Numbered from the stretch's first letter, positions 24,560 through 35,639 are shown. The stretch is DNA of 64,000 nucleotides from Saccopteryx bilineata (GCF_036850765.1 NC_089492.1:75837982-75901981), one strand, 5' to 3'. Numbers and translations are program-made. The notes: generated from the letters alone by a model not told the origin.

Positions 24560-24960
24560 ACAAATTCACTCAACAGATATTCACTGGATGCCTCCTATCT
24601 GTGACACACTATTTAGGTGACAGAACTGTGGTGGTGGACAAACCACGAAACGAACAGTAAACAGATAATCGATGAACTATCTGTCAGATCAAGTGCTACA
24701 GAGAAAAACAAAAGTAGGAGGGATGTAAGGAGAGCAGCAGGAGGGGGTGAGGGTGAGAGTGAGTGACTCTTTAAATAGGGCTGTCAGGACGACCATGTGG
24801 GCACTGTGACCTTTGAGCTGAGCCCCTAGAGCCCAAGCTGCAGTGGATTAGCAGGTAGCTGAGGACATCCCAGTGCAGGAAACACTCTGGTGGCTAGGCC
24901 TGCACCACAGGTGAGTGCATACTGGGCAAGTTTCTGCAACAGGAAAGAGTAAGGAAGAGG
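24560..24960 (+). mobile_element. L2 fragment
   Basis: 'CAACAGATATTCACTGGATG', 'GACAGAACTGTGGTGGTGGA' and the later 'GGGCACTGTGACCTTTGAGC' follow the L2 3' region. Diverged and non-coding. Confidence 0.5.
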
Positions 24961-24964
24961 TAGG

Positions 24965-27195
24965 AAATGAGGATCAAGAGGAAGCATAACCAATCAGATG
25001 GGTCATTTTTAAATTTTATTATTTCAGGCTGCATTTAGGGAACATTTCTACACACCAGGAACAAACCCATGCCCCAGGGGAGTTTTTGTTGTTGTTTTAA
25101 GTAAAACTAAGTACAGAAAATTTTCAGTAATTAAACCTCTCAGGGGTAACTGCCGATCCCTTTCGGTTAATGAGATATTTTTCAGTCTCTTCTGCTACAT
25201 CAAGCCATAGACCACCTAACAATTGCATATGGATGGACACTCAAGTTTTCAAATGTAGGCACAGTCATTTAACTTGAGTGTATGTCAAAACCCAACACAA
25301 AGCACTCAATGAAAAATACTAACATAATAGGAAATACGGGGTGACATCTTCCTACATAACTCCAAAGATGCTGACATCACAACCTGTTAACACAAAACCC
25401 AAAGCCTGCCTGTCCCCACCCAGACCGTCTCTCAGGACAGCCGTTACCTAGTTCTCAGGCACCTGCGGGCCTTCCAAAGCAGCTCAGCTGCAAAGGCTTG
25501 GTGATACCTGCAGACCAAGCCAGAGAAAAGGCCTCAGGTTCTGCTTCCTGCCTTCTTTCTCCCTCTCCCCACCCCACTGCAGTTCAAGGCCGGCATTATA
25601 TGTTTCAAGTTGAGGTTCAAACAAATTGCTCTTTGCAGGGACTACAACACTTGTTGAACTCAGCAGGCACATTTTAGGACCTCGGCGTGCTGAATCACCA
25701 GCTAGCTGCACACTCACTGCTTCGGGTTAGGGCCCCAGGCTGAGACCCCAGCTCCTCCCTGGTAAAGTGGACACCAGGACCACATGGAGAGCACCCTCAG
25801 AAGAGGCTCTGGTGATGGTGACATGTCCAGACAGAACAGAAAGAATGATTTTAGCTTCTATCTCCTTGAGGAGATTTGGCCACTCAGCAGTAACTACAAA
25901 ACCCTCTGCCCTTACCTTTGCAGGATCCCTCCCACAGCTGCCTAATCCCCGCCTTGTTTATTTTGTCAGGAGAGTGTTCATGTTTACCCGTTGAGTATAT
26001 TCATAAGCATGACAAAGATATTAGAAAATTCCAGCCCTCAGGGAGTCACTGGATTGATAGCCCCAGGAGCTGAGGGTGAGAAGGCTGCTGCCCAAGGGCC
26101 AGTCTGGCTGGTGGACACATTTCCAGTGGTTTCGTTGCTGATCTATACAAATTGGGCAGTTTCACATAACAATCTAAAATCAGAGATGCTCTTGAAAACA
26201 CCTGGCAGCGCTGAACCCGAATTCCTACATAGAACCAATGGGCCTTCAGACAAAAGGTGCTGGAAGCCACGCCCCCTGGATCAGCAGCCACCAGCCATCC
26301 CTGCATGCTTCCCCATCAGTGCCTGTCCCCGGGGCGGTGCACCCAGACCCCCATCTAGCCCAACCACTGCATCCCGCCAATGGGGAAAGCAGGTCCAGAT
26401 AACTGTGAATGACTTCCCCAGGGTCACTCAATTAAGTGAAAGTTGAGCAGGAACCACAATCCAGGTCCTCTTCCCAAGACTCCCCCTATTCCCTGGAGCT
26501 CTGGTTGGGAAATAAATTGGGCCACATTTGAAGCAGTGTCTCAGATGGTATTAGCTCTGAAGTTCTTTTAATTATAAATCATCACTGCAAACTAATGAAA
26601 GCATCAAAGCTGTGATACTGGTGTAGACCAGAAGGGCTGGGGAAGTATAACAAGGAGATAGAATATTTCCTGAGGGTTTTTAAATATAAGTAATCTATAT
26701 TTAAAATATCATGATTATAGTGAGGAACAGAGTCGGGCAAAGCAAGCCTGAATTGAAATCGCCTCCTAATTTAACTATAGTGAATAAATTAGAAATGATA
26801 TGTCTTGGTTTTTTCTTTTAGAAGTCTTCTGATGCGAGAGCTCCTGCCCATCATTACATTAATCCATGTTAATACACATAATGAACATAAATGGGTAATT
26901 ATTGAAGCCTTTCAAGAATCTTTATGACCAGGGCTATTATTTTCCTCATCAGGTAAATGTATAGGCAATCTAAAGCATATTTGTTTACACAGGTAGAAGT
27001 ATTACAAGCATATGTATAATATAAAAGTAGCACTAATGACCCTAAAGTTAATTCTTTTCCCACTGCATCAATTCAGAATCGAAATGAGTTTCCCTACGTT
27101 CGTTATCCTACATACTGCTGGCTTACCATCATAATTCCATCCTGTTTCCCTGGAAGATCCAATTCCACCTGCACCATTTCCACAAACCTGTCACC
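24965..27195. other. Intergenic, no gene seen
   Basis: Mostly unique sequence. The 151-codon plus frame at 25991-26446 overlaps a minus-strand MIR and shows no domain. 26.6-27.1 kb is AT-rich. Confidence 0.5.
26385..26465 (-). mobile_element. MIR SINE fragment, minus strand
   Basis: 'GAATGACTTCCCCAGGGTCA' and 'AGCAGGAACCACAATCCAGG' on plus is a reversed MIR core. Confidence 0.45.
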
Positions 27196-27199
27196 TTGG

Positions 27200-27385
27200 A
27201 AGGACTTAAAAAGACACCAAAATACCATCAGTAATAATGTAATAACTGTGTATGGTGCCAGGTGGGTTCTGGAAATATCAGGGGAACCACTTTGTCAAGT
27301 ATGATTGTTTAACCACTAGGCTGTATACCTGAAACCAACACAAGATAATATCAAATATAAACTTTCATTGAAAAAACGTCAAGAA
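27200..27385 (+). mobile_element. L1 3' UTR fragment
   Basis: Contains 'GTAATAACTGTGTATGGTGCC', 'GTATACCTGAAACCAACACA' and an A-rich end, as in the 3' UTR of middle-aged mammalian L1s. Confidence 0.7.
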
Positions 27386-27389
27386 AGAA

Positions 27390-28785
27390 AAAGAATAAAG
27401 AAACTAAACTATTTCTTTGGAAAACTATGTAATCTTGAAAATGACACCCCCCCACACACACATACCCCCTTCAAAAAAGAGAAAAGCATACTAACTAGAT
27501 GGTGATTTAGGGATCACTGATGTGACAGGCGAAGCATGTCACGTGCTTTCCTCCTTCCTCACCACCTTAGCAGCCATCTAAGCCTGGGTACCTATACCAT
27601 CATCTAAGACAAGCTCAGCACAATGCTGTTCAGGAATGCTATAATGTCATCTGAAATCGTGGTTGCTAAAATTAAACCAGCACTTGGCAGAAATTATCAT
27701 AACACTTTGCGTCACATGCTATGACAGTCAGTAAGAGTGTCTGTGCAGCTCAGGCATCCCTCAGCAGAGCTGTGTGTCACAAGAGAGACCAACCTCTATC
27801 AGAGGCCACACAGAGAAAGACTGAGTGGGAGTGAGTCTTTGCAACCTAAAATCACAAAACAGCTGCAGTTTCCAGTTCCTTCACAGGGATCCAGAAGTCA
27901 CTGCTCTAGTTCAAAGTCCAAACTTCTCTTAGCCTTCCTGTCTTTTTTTTTTTTTTTTAATCAGAACAGGGAGGAGGCACTCAACGGTTGGGCAAAGAAA
28001 AGGAAGGTTCTACTTTGTCATCTGCCAGAGTGTGTTTTCTCCCTCGCCTCCCCACCACCCTGGGGATCAAGGCAAACTCCTTCTGAGCTAGGAGGGGACA
28101 CTCCTTAATTACAGGAGGAAGATTTTTAAGGCAGTGGGAAGGCACGCCTCTGCCAGGGCCCGATGACAGCCTGTGTTCTGACAGCTTTTGTTCTTACCTG
28201 AAGCAGACCTCAGCTTCCTCACTGCACAGCTCAGGAGTCAAATGTAACTAAAGGGTTAAACAAATTCCTTGGAAACAAGACAAGGAAAGCTTCCTGGAGC
28301 TGTGCAGGTGCAGAATTACAGCCTGCCACCGCTCATCATGCCACAGATTCCTAGGTCTGAGAGGGAGCAATGTTTGGCTTGTCTTACTTTGCCATTTTAA
28401 GAAAAAAAAAAAGAAAGAAATGAAATGAATGTTCTACTCTTAGCATGGAATTGAGCACACAGGAGATGCTCTCAGTAAATATTTCTCAAATGGTCAACCC
28501 ACTTTTATCAGATTTCATCAGAGTCTCCTCCTGCCCTGCAACTCCAGCCTGACGATGAGCTTTACAGTTTAGGGCCAGATCAGTGAGCATGACAGCTAAG
28601 GGCCATGTTCCCATGTGGGAGTCAGGTCAAAGCTCTGCCCTTGCATGAAGTCATCTTAGCACAAATTTGCACAGTTTAGAATTCCACAAATAATGAATTG
28701 CAAAGCTGATGATTGTGCAAAATGAAAATGAGAAAATGTATCATTTCTTAACCAATAGAAGGGAAGCAAAGGTATGCAAGACATA
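27390..28785. other. Intergenic, downstream flank of HEY1
   Basis: No repeats clearly recognised beyond A and T runs. Unique sequence close to the HEY1 3' end could include conserved regulatory DNA, which cannot be judged without an alignment. Confidence 0.5.
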
Positions 28786-28789
28786 CAGC

Positions 28790-29968
28790 AGAATAGTTTG
28801 CTCCTTTTTTATTGAGTCACAACACATCAGTACAACAGAGGTCAAACCCGGTTCAGGCAAGGGCATTTAAGCTACACCTGCTAGATGAATAAACCTGTAA
28901 AAGGATGTATTCATAGCCTAAATCAAATTAAATAAACCAAAAGGAAAGCAGCAAAACCCTTTTAAATATCTCAGCAGCCAAATCTTTGTGCACCAAAAAG
29001 GGAAAACACAACATAAAATTGTCCAGTGAAAAGAAAATATGGCCGTTCCTGGAAGGAATTAGTTATGCTTTTAAAAGGTTCCACTGGACGAACTCTTTGC
29101 CTACCTGTTCACTTATCCGTGTTAAGCATCTGTGAATTTGAGATCTGTGAGGTTAAAAATGCATTGCATTGCTTGGGGCTGGTAAATGCAGGCACAGTCT
29201 ATGTACTTGTCTTCAGTCTCCTTCCAGCCAACTGCAAAAGGGGACATAAGCTACAAGTGGCTCCCTCCTAACTAAGCCAGAACTGCCAGTGTGGTCCTGG
29301 CAGATGACAGCAGTTGGTCATCTGAACTCAGGGCTCCTAATGGTCTGGTTGTACATTCACCTTTCCTGCTGTAGAAGGCAGAGAATTAATTCGTCTTATT
29401 TCTTAGATAAAGCTGGTAATCTGATTTGTCAACGCTTTGTTCAGAAATATAAAATTCAATGTCCCCACCCCAAGAATATTATTTATACAACACCTTAATT
29501 GTCAAAATATTAACAAAGAGCGTCATGTTAACATTGAGCATGGTGATTTGGAAAATAAATTCTAAAAACAGAATGTAACTATACAGATAAACAGCCCCAA
29601 AATACTAAGTGTTAGAATTCCCCAAACTTTGAGGCAAAGATGGAATCATTCTTAGACGGATAAGTTTACAAAGTAAATTAAGCACAGTACAAACCTATCA
29701 GCAAATGTTGGTTCATACTATTTCCATTTAATGTTTGAAACAAATATTTAACAACTAGTTTTTAAAAACTGCTAATACAGGTCATGATTAAAAAAAAAAC
29801 ATTAAAAAAAAAAGAAAACCAACAAACCTTTAGTCTTTCAACAAAATTTATCTGGAATTGTACCTTCTTCCTCTTTATGTTACTGACGACTTTAAGGTGA
29901 TGTTGGTAACAGCCCAGCACAGCTGGGATTTTGAGCTGTCCCCTCCCTCATTCTACAGCATCAGTTCT
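28790..29968 (-). other. HEY1: HEY1 3' UTR
   Basis: AT-rich, non-repetitive sequence between the stop codon and the AATAAA signal, about 1.18 kb. This is close to the length I recall for mammalian HEY1 3' UTRs. It contains several ATTTA-type motifs and a variant ATTAAA signal (29727-29732) that could allow a short UTR. The cleavage point near 28790 is inferred from the usual 10-30 nt spacing. Confidence 0.7.
28808..28813 (-). promoter_or_regulatory. HEY1 polyadenylation signal AATAAA
   Basis: TTTATT on the plus strand reads AATAAA in the HEY1 direction. It is the first canonical signal met downstream of the stop codon and lies about 1.16 kb from it. Confidence 0.75.
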
Positions 29969-30552
29969 TTAAAAAGCTCCAATCTCCGTCCCCCACGGTC
30001 TATAGGGCTTGCCAAGGTTTGCGGCCTGTGTTGGTGCCGAAGGGCTCAATGCATTGGGAGAGAGTAAGTGGAAGGAGCCAAAAGAGAAAGGGAAGGTGGA
30101 CAGGGAGGCGACGGAGGAGAGCAGGGGCGGCGACAGTTTGGAGGCAGAGGTGACCACAGGGAGCACCGGTCCAAGGCCGCCGGTAGGGGGCGCTCGCAGG
30201 GCGGGCGCCTCGGGATGTGCCGCGGCAAGGCGGCCTTGGTGGTGTGGGTCCGTTGGCGAAGCCGCAGAGCCGGTGTTCCCGTGGCCGTTCTGGGGTAGCA
30301 GCAGCGGGTGCGCCACGTGCGGGGGTTGTCCGAAGGCGCTCCCCCAGGGAAGGTGTCCGAGGCCAGCGTGCGCACCGCTCGCCGCTTCCCGCTGGGAGGC
30401 GTAGTTGTTAAGATGAGAGACCAGTCGGACTCGAAGTGGGTCGGAAGCATCGAGTCCTTCGATGATGCTCAGGTAGCGGGCGACTTCTGCCAGGCATTCC
30501 CGGAACCCCAAACTCCGATAGTCCATCGCCAAGGCGTGCGCGTCCAAGTAGC
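29969..30552 (-). CDS. HEY1: HEY1 coding exon 5 (Orange domain to stop)
   Basis: The acceptor is CCCCAG|GCTACT. This exon encodes the remainder of the protein, including the whole Orange domain, the Pro/Ser/Ala-rich repression region and the C-terminal YRPW motif, and ends with TAA at 29969-29971. It is GC-rich with many CpGs. Residue 113 reads Leu (TTG), where I recall Phe in human HEY1. Other differences from human lie in the low-complexity linker around residues 165-225. Confidence 0.95.
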
Positions 30553-32460
30553 CTGGGGCAGAGAACAAAAGAAAAACCTCTAGGCTCTGCTCACTGCCCG
30601 CTTTTCTTCAACCCCACGGGCAGCCCTTCCCAGTAGACCTATGTCTTGAAAAGACGGCATTCACGGGCTCTTCTGAAAGTCCAAATATTTTGGAGTCGAC
30701 CAAAATCTGTGCATTAATCAACATGAGACCTATGTGTTCGCTAATGTTAAGTTCAAAGCCCAATTAGAAGCCGCCGAGCAGAAATTAGAATTGTACCCTA
30801 CCGGCAGATGAAACTATGTTCGTTCCTTTAATGTTTTCCCTCACCAACAACAAAAAATACATCAAGGGCAGAGAAACCACAGAGCAGTGAAATTCATTAG
30901 ACACACAGATGTAAGTTATCATCATGGAGCTTTTAGGCAGTTGGTCCGGAGGAAAGCATTAACCGGCTGGAGACAGACACACAGACCCTGGTCCCCCACC
31001 TTCCGTTAGGTTTTCTCTGCTTAACCACAACAGGTTTCTTTCCTCAAAACTCATGTGGCAGCATATATTTTTTTAAATCCTGTAAAATTACGACCGCATA
31101 CTTTAAAAAATATAGTTTTGTTCTCAAAATAGCAATACAAAATTGTTGTGAAAGCTATCAGCTCTTCTTAATCACAGCTGTCACAATTTTAGGGCACCTC
31201 ACACAAAATAGGTATTTTCCAAAAGAAGGTGCATTAACTCAGTGTGCAGAGGGTTGGGGTGAAGAAGTCCCTAGAATAAAAACCCTCCTTGCATTTCAAA
31301 GTGCACAGACAGGCCACCGCACACACTATACACGGATCCCTCCCTGCCCCCAAAGCACACAGTAAAAATAAGGCAGGGATTGCAAAGGTCCTGGCCTGCG
31401 CAGTGGCAAAATCTGCCCCAACGCTCAGGGTCCAGGCAGGGGACTAGTGACATGTACCTTTCCCTCCTGCTGTGTGCAGCATCTTCAGGTGATCCACGGT
31501 CATCTGCAGGATCTCAGCTTTTTCTAGCTTAGCAGATCCCTGGAGGAGGGAACGGCAAAAGACTGATTTGGCACCACGTGCCCTTGGGGAACAACTTAAA
31601 ATACATATGCATATTTGTGTTTTGTACATCCTAACAGTACAGACTAAGGTAAAATGAGTTGTCTTCCCAAAATGTGTCGGAATCTGTTTGAATTCTCTCC
31701 GAACACAGGCAACACGGTTATTTTCCAAGACCCGCGTGGGGTTCAGATGAATGAGGGGAAAGGAGTCAGGGCACAGATGGCTACAGAGGCCGCGCTACCT
31801 ACTTTCTCCATTACCTGCTTCTCAAAAGCACTGGGTACCAGCCTTCTCAGCTCAGACAAACTGTTATTGATCCGGTCTCGTCGGCGCTTCTCAATGATCT
31901 GCAGAAAGCAGGCAAAACAAAGGAGGATAATTCCATTACGGCTGTAAATCCCAAAGTGAAGAAAGGTGATTCTTTCCGTTATTATTATTATTTTTTATTT
32001 TTTTTAAAGAGCACTGTAAAAAGACTCACGCCTCTCCGTCTTTTCCTGGCCAAGATCTGTGAAGACGTAGTTGGGGACATGGAACCTAGGGCCGAACTCA
32101 AGTTTCTGAATGGGAAAAAAAAACAAAACAGGAATCGCCTTTAGGTGAGGGTAGGTGATCTGAGGGGTCGCCCTCACTCTCTCCGCACGCAGACTGTTTT
32201 GGCAACTTGGACCTGAGAGCACCTAGGGGGTCCCACGCCCCGGGTGGCGGCCAGCCCGGGATGCGCAAAGGTCAGTGCAGGGCACCGGCGCGCCCAGCCC
32301 TCGCCGGTTGTCACCGCAGCCAGCCCGCGCTCGCCTCCCGCTCCGGCTCCGCTCTGCTGCTGCCAACTCACCCATTTTCATCTGCACTCTCCTTTTCCAC
32401 CTCGATGGTTTCGTCCAGCTCGCTGTCCGAGGAGCTGTACTCGGGGTGGGCTCGCTTCAT
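29969..32460 (-). CDS. HEY1: HEY1, Hes-related bHLH transcriptional repressor (five coding exons, complete)
   Basis: HEY1 is a nuclear bHLH-Orange repressor induced by Notch. It binds E-box/GC-rich DNA as a homodimer or with HES proteins in cardiovascular, neural and skeletal development. Joining 32460-32372, 32105-32030, 31898-31815, 31539-31458 and 30552-29969 gives 915 nt, that is 304 residues plus TAA, the known HEY1 length. In the product the basic region is near residues 49-62 with the HEY-type glycine at 55 (HES proteins have proline), the helix-loop-helix runs to about 107, the Orange domain covers about 122-158, a Pro/Ser/Ala-rich linker follows, and YRPW sits at 294-297 before a TEIGAF tail. 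The TEIGAF tail and the [10 protein letters not shown] stretch fit HEY1 rather than HEY2 or HEYL. The start is the first ATG in the exon encoding [17 protein letters not shown]. All junctions are GT-AG. No frameshift or early stop is present, so it looks functional. No other coding gene is supported in the window. Confidence 0.97.
31458..31539 (-). CDS. HEY1: HEY1 coding exon 4 (loop and helix 2)
   Basis: It encodes residues 84-110 plus one base ([20 protein letters not shown] and on), the loop and helix 2 of the bHLH. The acceptor is CTCCAG|GGATCT and the donor is GGAAAG|GTACAT. Intron 4 is the longest at 905 bp (30553-31457). Confidence 0.95.
31815..31898 (-). CDS. HEY1: HEY1 coding exon 3 (basic region, helix 1)
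   Basis: It has exactly 28 codons (residues 56-83), starting [12 protein letters not shown] and ending FEKQ. It holds the rest of the DNA-binding basic region and helix 1. The acceptor is CTGCAG|ATCATT and the donor is AAGCAG|GTAATG. A second in-frame GT lies 12 nt into the intron (see findings). Intron 3 is 275 bp (31540-31814). Confidence 0.95.
32030..32105 (-). CDS. HEY1: HEY1 coding exon 2
   Basis: The acceptor is CAG|AAACTTG and the donor is AGAGGC|GTGAGT. The exon encodes residues 31-55: a Ser/Thr-rich linker and the start of the basic region (ARKRRRG). The HEY-specific glycine 55 is the last codon before intron 2, which is 131 bp (31899-32029). Confidence 0.95.
32372..32460 (-). CDS. 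HEY1: HEY1 coding exon 1
   Basis: This exon encodes residues 1-29 plus two bases of codon 30 (acidic N-terminus [20 protein letters not shown] and on). The donor reads ATGG|GTGAGT on the minus strand. Intron 1 is 266 bp (32106-32371). The 5' UTR continues upstream of 32460. Confidence 0.95.
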
Positions 32461-32563
32461 ACTGGCTGCGCTGGGGCTCCGGGGAGGGTCTGCACAGCGG
32501 GCAGGGAGGAGTTAACAGTAGCAGCGACTCCCGACGCTCGGCTGCTGGCGCTCTGCACACACT
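32461..32563 (-). other. HEY1: HEY1 5' UTR (start inferred)
   Basis: GC-rich leader between an initiator-like TCAGTGT (A at 32563) and the ATG. The start site is inferred from its spacing of about 26-32 bp from a TATA-like GCTTTAA at 32589-32595. It has not been observed directly. Confidence 0.5.
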
Positions 32564-32588
32564 GATACCGCTCACGCTCTGCCTCCGG

Positions 32589-32595
32589 TTAAAGC
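32589..32595 (-). promoter_or_regulatory. TATA-like element of HEY1 promoter
   Basis: The minus strand reads GCTTTAA, about 130 bp upstream of the start codon and just downstream of an RBPJ-type site. It is a weak match to TATA and is positioned correctly only if transcription starts near 32563. Confidence 0.4.
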
Positions 32596-32607
32596 TCAAC
32601 CATCCCT

Positions 32608-32615
32608 TTCCCACG
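32608..32615 (-). promoter_or_regulatory. RBPJ (CSL) binding site, HEY1 promoter
   Basis: The minus strand reads CGTGGGAA, a perfect match to the CSL/RBPJ consensus (C/T)GTGGGAA. It lies about 150 bp upstream of the HEY1 ATG, in promoter position. HEY1 is an established direct Notch target through RBPJ, so function is likely. Confidence 0.75.
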
Positions 32616-32655
32616 GTGCGCCCCTTCCGAGGGCCCTGGGGAGAGCCGGGGAGTG

Positions 32656-32697
32656 CAGGGGGCGGGCGAGGGGGCAGGCGAGGGGGCGGGGGCGGGA
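32656..32697 (+). repeat. G-rich 12-bp tandem motif, G-quadruplex candidate, HEY1 promoter
   Basis: Three near-repeats of a unit like GAGGGGGCGGGC give many G runs of 3-5 bases with 1-3 nt spacers on the plus strand, which is the template strand for HEY1. The motif overlaps Sp1-type GC boxes. Confidence 0.55.
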
Positions 32698-33034
32698 CGG
32701 CGGCTCCCGGGCAACAACCTCCTCCCCGCCAATCGGCTCCTCGCTCTGCTGATTGGCAGCCGCTCAGGAAAGGGGCGCGAGAGAGGCAGAGGGCCAGGGC
32801 GAACCTTGCGCCCGCCCCCTGCGCCAGCCCCTGCCCCGCGGCGGTGCGTCGGCTCCGCGGGGGCTCTGCCTGACGCCGCGGGAGGGAAGGAGGTAGCGCG
32901 GGAGGGGGAGGCCGGGCCAGAACACTAGCGCGCCGGCGGCCGCGGCCCCGCCCCGCCCCGCGCGCCCCGATTGGCCTGGCCGCGCGCCAGGGCCGCGCCT
33001 GCAGCGCCGCCGGTGAGCCGCACGCGCCGCGGGC

Positions 33035-33042
33035 CGTGGGAA
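33035..33042 (+). promoter_or_regulatory. Second RBPJ (CSL) site, opposite orientation
   Basis: The plus strand reads CGTGGGAA inside the CpG island, about 420 bp upstream of the proximal site and facing the other way. The spacing is much larger than in a classic paired SPS, so the two sites would act separately. Confidence 0.6.
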
Positions 33043-34894
33043 AGTGCCGGCGCCGCGGCCGCCAGCCAATCGGGTGGCTGGCGACGGCAGCCGCTCTGGC
33101 GGCAGCGGCGGCGGCGCTGGGCGTCCGCATGAATGGAGAAGAATGGACAGGCGGGCGGGGGCGCGGGGCCGCGCGAGGCCGCGCCGGCGGGGGCTGAACC
33201 GCCGGGCCCCCCGTGTGAACATGTAATCGGAGTCCCGGCGCCGGGCGGCCTCGGAAGCCGCCGCCCTGCGCCGCGATGAAGCCCGGCTGCAGGGCCGCCC
33301 GTGCCCCGCGGCGGCAGGCGCGCGCTGGCCGGGCCGCGTCCGGTGCACCTGGCCGGGCGGCGCGCCAGCGGAGCTGTGAAGGGTGCAGGGCGCCATCCAC
33401 AGTAGCCACCAGCCCCGGGCCGGGAGCATGGCACGGCAGGACGTGATGTCGGCGAATGTTCTTTTAGGTTTCTGGGGCCATGTCCCCACTTGAAGCCGGT
33501 CTCGCTTCCGCAGGGACTTCCTAGCGAAGTGAATTATCCTGTGTGTCCAGTTTCCGGGGACATGGAGCCCTTGTTTCTCGGCTGGCTAAGGGAAAAAAAG
33601 GGCCCCTGGGGATATTCATTATATTTCTGTTTGTTTATTTTGTCAGGCGTTGGCGGTCAGATTCTCTCAGCGGGCGACAGAGTGTCGGCCAAGCGTTGCG
33701 TCTGAGGCCGCCCTCTCTGCGGGATTGCACGTCTCCGACCCGGAGACACGCGCTCTCGCCTAGGTGGTGGTGTGGCTTAGTACTGAGTGCTAGGTGAATC
33801 CCCAAGAGGACAGATTTATTTAAAAAAAAAAAAAAAAAAAGACAGTTATGTGAACTGAGTCCTGATTACAGAATTTGGAGAAGCAGCCAGGATGGTTGAA
33901 TGTAATCTGGAAATCAAGGCTTCTCTGTTTGTTACAGTGGAGCCGAGCGCTGTTTTCCTCTGAGAGCGCTCTTGTGGCTGCTGACCTTGCAGTCTGTCAG
34001 GAAGACTTGATAAATATTGTTGAGGATGACACAAATTTTCTCACCTCTACAAATAGCTTCTCCGTTTCTATCCCTCCTAAATTATTGATATCAGTGCCAT
34101 CCTAACGCGTTTTAGATGCCATACACTGAGTGGCCTGAGCCTAACATGGATGTTCGTTTCTTTTTCTCAGCCCCCCTCGCCCCTACACACATGTTAGGCC
34201 ACCTCCTGACTCCCACTGAACCTCATTCCACTCACCTTCACCTCCAGCCCTCAGCCCTTCCTCTGGCCTCCTCTGCTCCTTTGTCTAGGGTGGGCCCCTC
34301 CACCCTCCATCTGGGATTTGTTCCTGCCTGCACATCAGACACCCTGGCTCCCTGATATTCCACCTCCTACTTCTTGTCAGTTGTCTAGCCAAGATCAATC
34401 CCGTTGCCTGCCTTCCCTGCTGCTGTTCACAGGTAACAGAGCTCTGGGGGTTGCTCTCATCACAAAACTATCAGCCTCCCATGTTCGTGTTCCTTTCCAA
34501 GAGTCTTCAGTCAAGTACAATACTGCCACCTGCCCCTTCCCTCCCCAAACCTGATAGAACCATCCACTCACTCCCCTCATCTTTTACTCCCTCTGACACT
34601 GTTTCTTTCCCAAAGTGACAGGCCACCCTGCCCCAAAAATCGGTGTGTCCCCAGTCTCTGGATTTGCGGTGAGTCAGCCTTTCCTGCTGCCTTGTGGAGA
34701 TGTGGGCAAGCACAGATGGGCCGGTGGGAGGAAAGAGAGTGAGGCTGAAGATCCCTGATGCCACCCTGGCACCCAAACAAAATAATTCTCCCACATTCAA
34801 CATTACTTTTCTGTCAAAAATGAGGCCTCCGTGAAAATTTTCCTTATCTTCTGCTTCTCAGGTCTGACTCATGCATCCATCCAACAAATTATTC

Positions 34895-34985
34895 CCCAGT
34901 GTCACAGATTAAAGATCAATTATGTAAAGCATGGTGCTTGGCCATTGATAAATACTTCCTACACAGCAGCTGTTATTATTCGCCA
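34895..34985 (+). mobile_element. MIR 3' fragment
   Basis: 'GTAAAGCATGGTGCTTGGCC' and 'ATTGATAAATACTTCCTAC' resemble the MIR 3' end. Confidence 0.35.
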
Positions 34986-35639
34986 TGAATATACCTGATT
35001 TACCAGTGAGTAAAAAACTGAGTCTAGGTTACCCCTGAGTTTTCTTCTGATACTCTGTTGTACATCTGATGAGGTTCAAAGGAAGACTAAATCATCTAGT
35101 AATTGGCTGTATTAAAATCAGTATCTCTAGAAAGTAATACCCTTTTAAGATGATGAAAAATAACCAGTGCTTCTTGTTAGATGCACTGGATTATTTTGAG
35201 TATAGCAAGACCATAGCATCTGCTATTCATTATTAATGAAAGTTGTGCTTTTTGAGTCTTTTATTACAGACCATCCCCTGAGCAGGCTGTGCTGTAAATA
35301 TGTGCATAAATCAGTAGCGTAGAGTTCAAAACTGGCGCTCTTATGGGAATACAATTAAGTCAGAAGCCACAAGATAGAGTCACTCAAAACTGTCACCCCA
35401 GAATATTGACTAAGTGCCAGTTGCCCTCCATTCTCATGCTTGCTGCTCTCTCGAGATGCTGTCTCAAATGCCAGGTTGTTTTGTGGTCTCTCATGCCATG
35501 CCATGCAGAAATGCCCTGCCACAACCCACGTTTCTAATTGAGGTCAGATGGAAGACGCCTGGGTGTTCGCCCTGAGGGAACTGTTTAATTGGAAACCCGA
35601 AGGGCTGCAGTGTAGTATAGCAGGAAAAGAGGATTCCAA

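Larger units (their letters stand above)
32160..33430. promoter_or_regulatory. CpG island covering HEY1 promoter and exon 1
   Basis: Dense CpG dinucleotides and GC-rich sequence run from intron 1 to about 33430. The island contains GC boxes (GGGGGCGGG near 32657-32695 and CCCCGCCCCG near 32950), four CCAAT/ATTGG boxes (32729-32733, 32752-32756, 32970-32974, 33065-33069) and two RBPJ sites. No interspersed repeat lies within it. The long reading frames here are by-products of high GC content. Confidence 0.9.

Noticed and set aside
25991..26446. 151-codon plus-strand frame
   Set aside because: Its end overlaps a reversed MIR; no domain or splice support.
32378..33409. 343-codon minus-strand open frame across the HEY1 promoter
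   Set aside because: It overlaps exon 1 in another frame and is Ala/Pro/Arg-rich, as expected when GC-rich DNA lacks stops. The true exon 1 frame is fixed by splicing and by the HEY1 match.
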